64,000 nucleotides of DNA, from assembly GCA_021442155.1 (NCBI GenBank), contig CM038222.1:25964148-26028147 (forward strand), read 5' to 3'. Source of the stretch: Cymbidium sinense. Lineage: Eukaryota > Streptophyta > Magnoliopsida > Asparagales > Orchidaceae. The notes below the pieces were generated by a model, which made no database searches, was not told where the DNA came from, and saw nothing but the letters and a program-made list of their open reading frames with translations. A program made the translations under genes and the position numbers. Shown here in pieces: positions 22,502-35,200 of the stretch (positions are counted from its first letter, which is position 1; each line of letters starts with the position of its first letter).

Positions 22502-24765
22502 CCACACTCAACAACTAAGTGTTAAGTGGGGCTCAAATGGATTTAAGAGATTGATTGGAAGAGGTTTTTTGAATGTAGAATCCACTTTCAAAAATTTGGT
22601 GAAAATGGGTTCAAATATTTTGGAGAGATGCTTCCATAGGTTCATATTTGAATTGTGATATTTTGATTTTGAGGACCCTTTATTTAACAAATTTGAGTAT
22701 GTTAAAGTAAAGTCAACATTTGTTTTGATTTTGAATTTACTCTTAAAAATTTGGGTATGCTAGGTGAGGTGTTTGAAAATAATTTCTTCTTTTTCTTTGT
22801 TTACTTTGTTTTGTGAATCATTTGTGATTTCAAAATGGAATCCACATTTAACAAATTTGGGTATGCTAAATGATAAATTGAGTGTTTTTTTTTATTTTTT
22901 TTTTTTTGAAAATAGGATTCTTAGCAAATTTGAATGCTAAAAAATCCTAATGTATTTTTTTTATTTTTGATTTGATTTTGAAAATAGGACTCTTAGCAAA
23001 TTTGGGTATGCTAAGGAAATCCTAATGTGTTTCTTTTATTTTTGATTTGATTTTGAAAATATGATTCTTAGCAAATTTGGGTATGCTAAGGAAATCCTAA
23101 TGTTTTTTTTATTTTGATTGATTTTGAAATAATATTTCCTAAATTGTGTTTCTTTTTGTTTTGATTTTTTTTAAAATGGACTTCACTTTAAAATGTGGTA
23201 TGCTAAAAGGAAGTTCAATGTGTTTAAATGTTTTTAATAAGACTTCACTTTAGCAAATGTGGTATGCAAAATAAAGTTCAATTTTGAAATGGAGATTTCC
23301 TTAAATTTGTATGCTAAATGAAATTCAAAAATGTGTTTCAAATTTTGTTTTGAAAATGGAGACTTCACTTTAGCAAATATGGTATGCTAAAATGAAGTTC
23401 CAATGTGTTTTGAATTTTTGAAATGGAGATTTCACTTAGCAAAGTATGCTAAATGAAATTCTAAAAATGTGTTTCAAATTTTGAAAATGGGACTTTTAAT
23501 GGAATTCATATTTTTTTCATTTTTTTTAAATTTTTGAAAATGGAGACTTCACTTTAGCAAATTATGCTAAAATGAAGTTCCAATGTGTTTTGAAATTTTG
23601 TGAAATGGAGATTTCACTTAAATTTGAGTATGCTAAATGAAATTCTAAAAATGTGTTTCAAATTTTGTTTTGAAAATGGAGACTTCACTTTAGCAAATAT
23701 GGTATGCTAAAATGAAGTTCCAATGTGTTTTGAATTTTGTGAAATGGAGATTTCACTTAGCAAATTTGAGTATGCTAAATGAAATTCCAAAAATATGTTT
23801 CAAATTTTGTTTTGAAAATGGAGACTTCACTTTAGCAAATGTGGTATAAAATAAAGTTCCAAGTGTGTTTTAAATTTTTTTTTCTTTTGTTGTTGTTGAT
23901 TTTGAAAGAGGATTTCCATTTAACAAATTTGGGTATGTAAGATGGAAATCAATTTATGTTTCATTTTCAAAGATGTAGTTTGTGTGATTATTGCTTTTTT
24001 TTAAAGAGAAACCTAATCATATATGGAATATGTTAGAGATTTTAAAATAGTGTCATTTTATTTTGAAATTAAATCTTCATTCAATAAATTTGGGTATATT
24101 GAATGGAGATGTTCATATGTGTTTTGAAAGTTTATTTTTGATTTTGATTGAAAATGAAACCTCCATTCAATAAATGTGGGTATATTGAATGGAGAGGTTT
24201 CATATGTGCTTTGGAATTTTTTTTTTTTGATTGGAAATGAAACCTCCATTCAATAAATGTGGCTATATTGAATGGAGAGGTTTCATATGTGCTTTTGGAA
24301 ATTTATTTTGATTTTGATTGGAAATGAAACCTCCATTCAATAAATGTGGATATATTGAATGGAGAGGTTTCATATGTTTTTTGAAAGGTGAAAATTTCAA
24401 CTTAACACATGTGGAATGGTTGAGTGGAATTGTGATTTTTCTTGAAGGTGTAACATTCATTCAACACATTTGGATGTATTGAATGGAAAGGCACATCTTC
24501 AAATTTTGTGCTTTTTTGAAAAACATGATTGTTGGTTTTATTTTTCAAATGTTCCTTCATGTAACAATTACGAAAATTGTTAGATGTAGTGCAAATATTT
24601 TATTAAGTGTATTTTGAAAAGTGTTTTGAAAAAGACTTTTATGAAGGATTTATTTTGTCTTTATTTTTTGAATGAACCTTTCCTTACCATAAAATGGTAA
24701 GGAGGAAGTCTTTAATTATTTTCTTTTTATTAAATTTTATTTTACCCATTCCCATTGGGAATAAG
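22502..24765 (-). repeat. Array of about 27-30 stem-loops in the leader of element copy 1
   Basis: Between the primer-binding site and gag lies a T-rich region with a hairpin roughly every 60-100 bases. Clear examples: 22502-22531, 22984-23022, 23358-23401 (arms ACTTCACTTTAGCA and TGCTAAAATGAAGT), 23801 onward, and 24237-24286 (arms of 19 and 21 bases with a 2-base bulge). Loops are similar, AAATTTGGGTA or AAATGTGGTA, while the arms differ between units but still pair. From 23340 to 23860 two hairpin types alternate with a dimer period of about 125-130 bases. From 24060 to 24400 four CCTCCATTCAATA-type units follow. No ORF. Not present in copies 2 or 3, which lack this part. Confidence 0.85.
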
Positions 24766-24936
24766 GATTTTAAGTCCAACACGGGTGAGGTCCTAAAACT
24801 AAAGATGTTGGCTAGCTTAACTTAAGGATGAAATAATCGCTGCAAAAAAAGATAGTATTGGATTCATACAAAAGTACAAACCCACTATCGATACTTAGAG
24901 ACAATGATCATTTACCAAAGATGGAGAGAGGAACCG
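24766..24936 (-). other. Leader segment next to the primer-binding site
   Basis: About 170 bases without a gene or clear repeat, joining the stem-loop array to the primer-binding site. The sequence is unremarkable except for its position in what would be the 5' part of the element RNA. Confidence 0.4.
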
Positions 24937-24954
24937 TCCCCAGTGGAGTCGCCA
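24937..24954 (-). other. Primer-binding site of element copy 1
   Basis: On the minus strand TGGCGACTCCACTGGGGA follows the LTR edge (24963) after 8 bases (GATTTTTC). It begins with TGG, as a site pairing with the CCA 3' end of a tRNA should. The sequence resembles the tRNA-Arg-type site reported for Ogre-like plant elements, but I could not align it to a tRNA here. It fixes the element orientation and the LTR boundary. Confidence 0.7.
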
Positions 24955-27900
24955 GAAAAATCTGTGGTGAAATTATATTCCTACCTTCATCTATCCCCTT
25001 TTTGGGAAAGATGATAAATGAAAATAAAAATATAACGCCTTATTGGGACACCACGTAGATCTGCAGATGTTCTTATTAGGGGTGATCAGATATTGAGGAA
25101 AATGTACTATCTCGAAGATAGAAGTCACCACCCTACAATGGACCTAATCACCTTAATAAGGACTCTAAGGACTATGGGTCTTCATATAAGAGATTCTTCC
25201 TACTCTACATGAAAAGTAAGCAGGGTTTATTTTAAACGGGTTTGTTAAGTTCTCTGGGGAAAACAGTTAATTACATCCTAAGGAATAGGATTCCTTAGGA
25301 ATACTCTTGATTAAGGTAAATGATCATTGTCTCCAAAAATTTCTAAAGGTAGGACTATCAATCGATTGGTTTATTTTTAGAGAGTCAAGTGGGATCGATC
25401 AAGAGGAGGAGTTCTTATCAAAGCTAAATGAAGATAAGGGGATGCTTAGGATGGAAGCTTAGTAACTATCCTATGGTTGGGCTTTATATTTTTTGAAATT
25501 GAATTGGTTTGTTTGAGTTGAATTTTTTTTAGAAAGTTAGGCTTACAATTCCTACAAAGGTCTGGAAATGCCTAAGAGGTGAGGATTTATGCTCATCAAG
25601 AAAGGAAGTAAACGAACCTAAATATAAGGAGCTTGGTGAGGGCCAAAGCATGACCCAAATCTAAGGTGAAAATGGGTATTTGGTTTACCTCCAGAGAGGA
25701 TAAACCACATTGGACAATCACTTGGGGTGGCAACTAACTCCTCCTATGATTTTAAAATATGTAGGCAAGTCAAATGCTGTATAGCTAAGCTATTGTTTAT
25801 TTAGAAAGAGACTAAATCCTTAAACACTCCCTAAGAGACTAGATCATGTAGGGTATGAGTTAATAACTTAAATCTAATACAAATTTTTTGTTATGTTTTA
25901 TTTTCATTTTGGATAATCAATTTGACACAGCTTTAGGATTGCCTAATGCATGAGAAATAGATTATGGGCCAAAATTAGCAAGATAAGGAGGTGTGTTTCC
26001 ACCATGGCTCTCTCAAAGGTCAAGCCAAGTTCTCCGACAAAGGTGTAAGCCCTCCAATCAAGAGTGAAACAATATGCTTTTTATGCAAGATGTGAGAAAG
26101 AAAATACAAGATCCAGCTTTGGGGTTGCCAATTCTTATATCTTGATTTATAGCCTAAGATTTAGATGAGGTTATGAGTTGTTTATTTTTAGTTTGAATTA
26201 TTTTGATTAGATAGAAAAAATTATTTTTTTAAGAGCCTAATCATCATCCAGGGCATACATCAAAGCAAGGTAAAAACTAGGAGATGATGCCATCTTAATG
26301 CACAAGCTAAACAAATATCAATCAGTTTATAAAGCTAGCACAAAAAAATAAAAGGCCATTTGTGGTTGGGCTCCACCGTACAAACCCAAAAATAAATTGG
26401 GTAGTTGAGCTCTACCCTTATACAACATAGATTACAAATGAATTAAATACAATCAAGAAGGAATTCATTATTATGGCGGTCTTCATTCTTCATTTCTTCA
26501 TTCTTCATTCTTCATTCTTGTTTCTTCTTTCTTCTTTCTTCTTTTGGTTGGTTAGAATGTGGTTGCTCCAAAGGCTTCACATGGTACATAATGCATAGCC
26601 TTATGACCAATATTCATCCTAATAGCCTATAACAATTATTTCAAATTCCTAATTACAAAATTACATGAAAATGGGAAAAAAACAAAATCTAAGAAAAACC
26701 TGGAAAATAGAGATTAGCTCAACAAACCATACAATACCAAGCATGTATATGTATAAATTAGACTTAGCACCCCACACATGGGTAACCAAGTCCACTTGGC
26801 CTATTTTTGATTATGCTTAGGGTATAAGCACACATAAAAGTAATTTTATATTTTATTATAGCCCCCTTAAATCCCACAACAAGATAATGGTTAGACTAAG
26901 ATCACCCTACCATTCAGTCTATGAACATATAACCTATCATCTAGATTATAAATATTACATCACAAAATAAAAGAAAAACATCAAATCATGCACCCCCTAA
27001 AAGCTAGAAGTGGTGACTTAGCCTAATGTGTATGCTATTTAAGGTTTGTGTGGTATGTAGCTTAGCTTTAAGGTTAGAGTTTTCTAAGTATGAAAATGTT
27101 AAACTTAGAGGGTGGTTTCATTTAAATGATTTAGTTTATTTGGTTAATTTTATTTTTTATTTTGATTTGGTTTGAATGAACCTATAATTAATTACTAAGT
27201 TGTAAAGAGAGAAAAAGAGAAGACAACTTTTCTTTCATCCCAACCTTAAGTAATTACTTAGGTAGATTCATATTTGATTTTTGTTTAGTGAATGTTTTGT
27301 CATGTGTTTTGATTAATCCTAAGTTTAGATTTTCCTAAACAAACCTATTCAAAAATAAAGGCATTATAAGATTAAGTAAAGTGAAATACTATCACAAAGC
27401 ACACAACACTTTATTTCTTTCCCAACATGTGTAACATGCTTACGGATGGACCATAAGCATATCTATACATGCAAATGGAAATGCACATATTCATGATGAA
27501 TGCTAAGTGATATTGTTTAAAGAAAATTTGGAATGTTTCATGTATGCATTATTTTGTTAAGTGGAAAAGAGGGATTCTTTTATCCATTTTCAGATGCACA
27601 TTACAAGTATAAAAAACATAAGTGAGCACATTGTTAGAACCGGTGTAAGGTACAAGACCTACTTAGGCTACTTAAAGCCTCAACCGAGGGTTGTCTAATA
27701 TACCACTTTTCTTAAATACATGTGCATGTACAAAAAGAAATGCATAAAGAAGAATGCAAAAGTTTATGTTGCTTGATTTTTGGTTTGATTGTTTAGTTTA
27801 TATGGGTGATGTGGAATTCCCTCTTAAGTCATGACATAGGAGTGTATAGGAATGGATTTAAGCAAGTGTTTTGTCCTTTTCAAATGGACTATACACTTTG

Positions 27901-30118
27901 CAAATCTTATGCAATTCTATGTTAAGAAAGAGAGGGAGAATAACATAACACATTTTATATTCATATCCAAGCTTATAAGTATTACAGGTAGCATACCTTT
28001 CAGTTATGATATTTGATTTATAAGTTTTGAAAATAATTTTGGATTTAGTAGTGATAATAGCCATTCATATTCTTACTTTAGCAAAACATGCAATTTGACA
28101 TAAAGGACACATTTCATTTTAATTTTTTTAAATTTGATTTTTAAAAGGCAAGAATGCATGATTTTCATATGCATACATATTTAGCATGCTAGGAAAGAAA
28201 TAAAGTGATAAAAGCATATAAATTCATTCACCCTAATTAATTCCTAAAGACAATCTTATGAAATAGGATTATTTAAAATAAATCAAATTTATGTTTAAAG
28301 AGATTTTTAGTTTTGTTTCAATTTGATTTGAATTTGAGAAATGTGAAAGAGTTTGCTAGTCCTAACCCATTTCCCCATGTGTGAGTTTATTTAGTTTATT
28401 TTTTAGAACCATTAGATGATTTTTATATTTTTTTTAGGTTAAGGTGTGAATTGCATTAATTACCCCTACACCTACTTTATTTAATCAAATAATTATGAGC
28501 CAATGTATGACATAAAATCACACAAGAATTTAAATTAGTAATACTTAGGAAAGAGAAAGGGCCTAATGCAATTGGCTCATAATTAATTATTAATTAAGCT
28601 AAAATGTTTAATTTAAGCACTTTCATAACCCTCCCCACACATGTGGGTTTGATTTTGATTTCTTAAGTTACTTAGGTTATTGAACACCTAAGCACCTACC
28701 CAAGATCAATTGGTTAAGTTTTGGAATGCTTTGAAAATTTTATCAAGTTAATTAAGTAGTGATTAGTGGATTAGCCCTTAATTAAGTTTATATTAAGAAA
28801 GAAATGGGTTTTAAGGAATAGCTTAGGGAAAATATCCCAAAATTATTCCATAAACCTCTTGTTCACTTAAGCAAAGCTTAATTAACTTAATAAAGGGATT
28901 AAACAACTATTCACATATTTAATTAAGCTTAATTATATTAATAGAGTGATTAAGGATTCATTAATTGATTTCCCTAATTAACTCATCAATAAATCCCAAG
29001 AAAATTAGGGAGGTAGAGGTCATCCCACTAAATGCATCTGAGAAATTTGAAATAAATTAATGAAGTAATTAGAGTAATTAGAGTTATTATGTTTTCACTA
29101 AAATCTTACTAAAAAAAAAAACTATTCAAAATCCATTAGAAATAATTTTAGTGAATTCTTTACTGAATTATCTTCATAATGCAATTTATTTTTTATTTTT
29201 CTAATATTTCTAGATTTAGTTATGTTATTTTGAAGATTCAGTGATTAAGGAATTAATTAAAACCCCTAATTATATAACTAATCCGCCGAGCCAATGGACC
29301 ACTCATGCACTTTCCACATTGTGTGACAGGATTCATCACTTAAGTTATCACATCCCAATGCCGCCGCGTGGTCCTCGATCATCCAAGATCAAACCCCGTT
29401 CTTAAAGAATAAATCCATGGATCCTATGCATCTTTATCAGGACTGTCCATCCAAAATGTGCAGATGGATGGTCCATATCCTTCACTGAGTTTGCCTGTGG
29501 GAAAGGGCATCTGTCCACTCTTTAAGGAAAGATTTTAGCTCGAATGAGCTTGGCTTGAACTCAAACTCAACCCACACCATCATTATGCAAGGGACAAGAC
29601 ATCCAATGGTCAAAATGCAATGGGGTGAAAATTTCTTTCACAAAGGACCAAACACTTCCTATTCTAGGCTCGGTTTGAAGGCATACCTCACTGGAGGCTA
29701 TCACCAATGCTCCCAATAGTCAAGGTAACTTCATCTATTAGAGATGAAGCCTTGTTGAAAGTTTCAAGCCTTGGGATGAAGTGGATCTTCCTATGGACCA
29801 AGGTGGGCTTTAATTGCTTACGGCCTTGATCAAACTCCCCTCTCTCATTCCTTGAGAACTTGGATGAAGCTTTGGATCAACTCGATTAGGTCCCCTCAAG
29901 GTGCTTGAAGGAGGAATTGAGCTGAAATTGAGTATTGAATGGGATTGAATTCCTAACTCCCCTATTTTTAGTTTTGATAAAGCTGAGAAATGGAGAAATG
30001 AAAAGTGCTCTAGGAGGCTTGGAGAAGCTTGAGGATGCTTGCTCTAAGTTCCCTAGCTTCAATTGAATGTGAGTGCGTTGGATACAACTAAAATTAGGGG
30101 TAGTATATCTCCCTCTAG

Positions 30119-30358
30119 GTGGATCGAAAGGCCGAGCATAGAGATGCTATTTTGATCAAATTCACCCTATGCAATGGGTTTGTTAGGCCATTTAGGGTGG
30201 TATGTGATTGGCCAAGAGGTAGTGGAGAAGTTTCCATTTGCTTAATTGTGTGGAGGAGGGATCCCAAGTGCTCAATTTCTAAGTGGGTGGTTGGTTTTGC
30301 CATTGGGTTCAGTTTGGCTGACCCAAACCCATTGGGTCATGTGCACTATACTCACTAG
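30119..30358 (+). other. Small plus-strand ORF in LTR, copy 2
   Basis: A 79-codon frame beginning MDRKAEHRDAILIKF, the counterpart of the ORF at 8573-8821 and lying antisense to the element. It differs by substitutions and an in-frame deletion of three codons (SILARGG-type stretch shortened). The function is unknown and it may be open by chance. Confidence 0.25.
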
Positions 30359-30564
30359 TGTCCATGGAGTCCACTAAGAGGGTTCCAAGTGGCCATGAAG
30401 AGGATTTGACCAAATTACAAGTGAATTTGGACAAGAATTACCCTTTGACCTAGGGGTAAAATGGTCATTTGGCTTGTATTTTAATTTAAATATGTTTGGT
30501 ATGATTTTAAAATGGGTTAGGCCAAGTTTCAATGAATTTGGAATTGATTTGATATAATTTGGCT

Positions 30565-31480
30565 CATGTTGACTCATTTAGGTCAAAATGGGTAAACTAG
30601 GGTCAAGTAGACCAATTGGTCAAATTGTGTCAAATCGAGGGTTGGGTCAAGATCATATGACCATATGAATTGATTTTGTATCTTTGTTTCCAATGAATTT
30701 GGTTTATATTGATTTCATTTATTTAGGTCTAGTTGACTAATTTGACCCATTTGACCTATTTGGGTTAGGTCATGGGTTGGTTTAGGTTTAATTGGTCATT
30801 TGAAATGTATTGGTATCTTTGTTTCCAATCAATATTGGTTTAGTTTGATTTTGGCTCAATTTGACCATTTAGGTCAAGTTGGGTTCAAGGTCAATTGGGC
30901 TAGGTTGGGTCTAGTTGGCCAATTGAGGCTTTGGTCAAGTTCAACAAGTGATTTGCAATGAACTTGACCCATTGGTTTCAATAAATTTAGCTTAGATCAA
31001 GTTTCAACACATTTTGACTTTTTAGGTCAAGTTGGGTCAACTTGGGTCAAGTGGCCAATTGGGCTAGGTCAGGCTCAAATGATGACTTGGTCAAGTTCAA
31101 ACATTGAGCATAAACTAGTTTTGATTAATGATTTCAATCAATTTGTCCTATGGTAGATTTTAGCTAGTTTAGGTTTCATTTTGGCTAAGTGTTGACTTAG
31201 TAAACCCTTAAGTTTGACTTGGTTTGACCTAATTTGAGTGATTGATCATCTCATGATGATTGTTGCTCATAATGTGAGGCTTAGGTGGGCTTAGTTCAAT
31301 CCAATTTGGGTAGGATTTGAATTTGGCTCAAAAGAGGTACTTTAGGTCACTTTGGGTCAAGTGAGCCTAAGTGGGTCAATTGACTTGATCAAGGCTTGAA
31401 TCAAGTTTGGTTGAACTCACATTTGAACTTATGATTGAAATATAAATCCATTTACAAGTGATTTTGAGTCAAATGGGTTT
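30565..31480. repeat. GGTCAA/TTGACC-rich block in LTR, copy 2
   Basis: Homologous to 8970-9860, with the same dense GGTCAA and TTGACC words in GGTCAAGTTGGG and ATTTGACC contexts. It supports the block being an ancestral part of the LTR region rather than a late local expansion. Confidence 0.6.
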
Positions 31481-32222
31481 CGATTCATTTCACAATTTCA
31501 AGTTCAAAAGGGTGAACATGAGTTTGATATAGGTTTAATTTTTTTAAATTCAGTTTTCATTTGATGATTGAAGTTTGTATTTATATTTGGATTCATGATT
31601 GAAGTATTGATTGAATCATGAAGAAAAATCAAGAGTATGGCTTGATTTGAATTTGATTTGGCTAAGTTCAAGAATTTGACTTGAAAGGCTTAGGTTGAAT
31701 TTTCGTTAAATTTGGATTTGAGTTTTGAATTGATTTTGGATATTTGAATTTATATTTTATTTATATTTGTGAATATAAATGAGAATATAAATGGGTTATG
31801 AGAAAATTTCTTGAATTTGAATTGATTTGGATTTGATTTAGGCTAAGTCAATAAGATAGAATCAAAGTGACTTAGGAAAGATTTTTGAACTTGGAATTTC
31901 AATCATAAGCTTCAATCATTTGGAATTGGTTTGAGTTTGGAGAAAAATAATAAGTTGGAATTGATTTAAGGTTTGAGAAAATCAATCAAGTTGGAATTGA
32001 TTTGAGTTTTGATGTTGATTTGATTTGGAGTTTGACTTGAAGGAAGGAAGTGGAGTTGGTTCAAGCTATGGGGTAGGCAAGTTTTCCTAACACCCCAAAG
32101 CATGACCTATTCTATGGCTAACTCTTCTAAGTCTCTAGGGTTGAGTGTTCACCTAATCACTAGAAGTGTCTTAAGACTAAGGAAACTCTTAGTTTCTAAG
32201 AGAAGTCCTATGTCTAAGATGG

Positions 32223-35200
32223 AGCTCATTCTAAAAAATGAGGTCAATAAAGTGTGGTGGTGTGTGTGACAAGGAACACCACATGTATGGTGTTGACAAA
32301 TGATCAACAACACAATGATCACAAGCACTAATAAATGATCTACTCCAACCCAAGGTGTAGAAGGAATCTAAAGCTTAGTAATGTGACTCCATGTCAAGGG
32401 CATAAGAGAGTAAAGGAAGAATCCACTAGGATGTGAACCTTCCACTGGAAACAGTTCAAATCATCCACTGGGGATGAGGTTTGAAATCCAATTAGAATTC
32501 AAGATCCAAGGGAACTAGAAAGATTTTCATCTCAGAGGAGAAGCAAAATGATTTGGATTATTTTGATTTGTTTGACAGGGAGATTGATTGGATTTATTTA
32601 ATATGTTATTTTTTGACTACTGAGGGAGGAGGGCTAGAAATTTTAAGATTTTGAGATGGATTGTTTTTGTGATCATCAGTAGGAGCCATGGAGGCCTGGC
32701 TAATTTAGATTTACCAATCCAAAGGGGTAGTCTACCAAACATAGTAAGACTACCAATGCCAGGTTTAGTTATGAAGAAATCAGTAGACTTACATCCTCCA
32801 AAGTAGGAGAGGGGTGATCCATTGGCAAGGTATTAGATGAAACCCAACCTAGGGCTAACTATTGAGTGAGGGGACTTAGATCAACTCAAAGATAGTCAAG
32901 ATTAATTTCATTTTTAGATTTATTTTGATGAATCCCATCGGTTGCATGACCAGTAGGGCCTTGGAGCTAGATTTACCAATCCAAAGGGAGTAGTCTACCA
33001 ACCACAAGAAACTATCCAACCAAATTTGCCTTCAGCAATGGTCAAGGAAGAAAATGCGGGGACTCACATCTTCCAAATATAAGGAACCACTAAGGTGATC
33101 GGTTGGCAAGGCAACAAATCAAACCCAACCTAGGGCTCACTATATAGTGACTGCCGTTGAAGGACTTAGATCAAATCAAAGATAGTCAAAATTAATTTCA
33201 TTTTTTATTTATTTTGATGGATTCTGTTGGTTTGTGATGGATCATACTGAGAAGGAGCTTATATCAGCCTAGACCTATCTTAGATTTACTAAACCAAAGG
33301 AAACCACCAGAGAACTATCCGACCAAAGGAGTGCCTCAAATGATCAATTCATGGGAAGAAAGCTGGATTTACATCTTCCACTACAAAGACCACTAGGGTG
33401 ATGGTTGCTTTGGGAAACAAATCAACCCAATTGGCTCACTGGAAGTCATGCTAGAAAGAATGCATCATGCTTACATCTTCTAAAGAATGACTATTGGTAA
33501 CCTACTTTTGGAAAAATAGATTGAACATATATAAATACAGAGTGATCTCTGAGATATCTCAACTGAATGGCAATTCTATAGGGAGTTCAATGACACCCCA
33601 AAGATAGATGCAAAGGGTCCTTTGGGGCTTGAATTCTTAATCCACAAGAAAAATTTATTTTATCGTGGACTTTGTTGAGGGATCAAATGAAGGAGCTTGT
33701 TAGCCTAAACCCATATTTGAACTAGGAGAATCTATGCTAAAAAAATTCTCCAACCATGGGTGGCTACTGAAAGGGGACAATCCAGAGAAATGTATGTTAA
33801 ATGGGGTCATAAAGAATGTGATACAATAGAGTGCTGGGAGAGGTAAGATTGATCCAAACCTAGAGAAGATAAAATCATAGGTATTATGCAACCCAAGGAA
33901 AGGCTACATCTTAAGAGTGGTTATCCACTAAGATCTAGAAACATCAACCAACCTAAAGTACTCATCGATTTAATAATGCAACAAGAAAGCTGGGGGCTCA
34001 CATCCTCTTATCATAAACGATAGTGTCTAAATGGGGGTTCCATCAACCAGGTAACTAGAGTGAATGCCATGGGACTTACATCGACTAAGAGTCAAGAGGA
34101 AAAGAATAGGGGACTATCTAAACCTCAAAACATAGAAAGATAGATCATGATTATAGTTCAAGAAAAGTGGGGACTCACATCCAAATTCAACATGAGGTAT
34201 TTATATTAGAAGTCTACCAAACTAAAGTGCTCATTAGTTTACAATTAGCCTAGAAGAAAGCATGAGGACTCACATCCTCATAAATGACCATTGAGGTAAC
34301 TATTAGCGGGTAACATGCCATCCGACCTAGGTAAATGAGTGACCAATGAGGGACTTACATCAAAGACGAGATAAGTGTAGTCAAGGAATAAAAGGATCCT
34401 GGGGACTTATCCTAAACCTCAAATATACTGACCTAGTTAGGCATGATGATAGTTCAAGAAGAAAGCATAGACTCACATCTTCTTAAATAAAATCAACATG
34501 AGGTAGCTTATTGGGACAATGAAGTCTACCAAACTAAGGCTCATTGGTTTATGTCAAGTTAGAAAGAAAGAACGAGGATTCACATCATCCAACAAATGAC
34601 CATTAGGGTGACATACTAGCAAGGTAACATGTGAACCCGACCTAGAGCAACTAATGAGTGAGTGCCACAGGGGCTTGCTCTCATATCAAAGTAGCCCGAG
34701 ATAAAAGATATTCATTTGTGCTTGAAGGAATAGGATGCCTCTAGGGGACTCTTACACCTAGACCTCAAGGATACTTGACCTAGTCAGTGCATGATGGCTA
34801 GCTCAAGAAGAAAGGGCGGGAACTCACATCTTCTTAAATAAAGTCAACATGAGGTAGTTTACTGGCTGGATAGTGAAGACTACCAAACTAATAAGGCACT
34901 CATTGGTTTTCAATGGTCATGTTGGGAAGAAATCATGAGGATTCACATCATCCAACAAATGACCACTAGGGTGACATACTAGCAAGGTAGCATGTGAACC
35001 TGACCTAGAGCAGCTAATGAGTGAGTGCCACAGGGGATTGCTCCCACATCAAAATAGCCCGAGACAAAAGATTTGTGAATGTGCTTAAAGGAATAGGATG
35101 CTTGTGGGGGACTCTTACACCTAGACCTCAAGGATACTCGACTTAGTGAGTGCATGATGGCTAGTTCAAGAAGAAAGCATGGGGACTCACATCTTCTTAA

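Larger units (their letters stand above)
3937..24962 (-). mobile_element. Ty3/gypsy (Tat/Ogre-like) LTR retrotransposon, copy 1
   Basis: A roughly 21-kb minus-strand element. Left to right in window coordinates it has the 3' LTR (from 3937), tandem-repeat 3'UTR (about 10607-14140), integrase, second RNase H, RNase H, RT, linker, protease, gag, leader with stem-loops, and primer-binding site (24937-24954). The 5' LTR begins at 24963 and is shared with copy 2. RT lies before integrase in sense order (gypsy order). A second RNase H-like segment and very long non-coding parts point to the Tat/Ogre lineage. No domain has a continuous frame, so the copy cannot be autonomous. A target-site duplication cannot be tested because the far flank is not in the window. 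Confidence 0.85.
24963..32222 (-). repeat. LTR and LTR-adjacent segment, copy 2 (shared with copy 1)
   Basis: Starts TGTGGTGAAATTATATTCC like the copy at 3937 and continues in parallel with it. It retains about 590 bases (28145-28735) missing from copy 1; the inverted LTR at the window's right end has matching sequence (about 62040-62330), so the loss happened in copy 1. It contains a C/T-rich microsatellite (26470-26545), the TATATAA site (about 29275) without the G-box, and the GGTCAA-rich block (about 30565-31480). The inner LTR edge is unresolved. Confidence 0.75.

Noticed and set aside
24058..24460. Minus-strand short frames with repeated PFNIPTFIEWRF-like peptides
   Set aside because: They arise from the repeated hairpin units; the periodicity is explained by RNA/DNA structure, and the frames are short and unconnected.
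22502..24765. CRISPR array
   Set aside because: Spaced hairpins can mimic direct repeats, but the units are diverged, the spacers are similar T-rich sequence, and the context is a eukaryotic retroelement.
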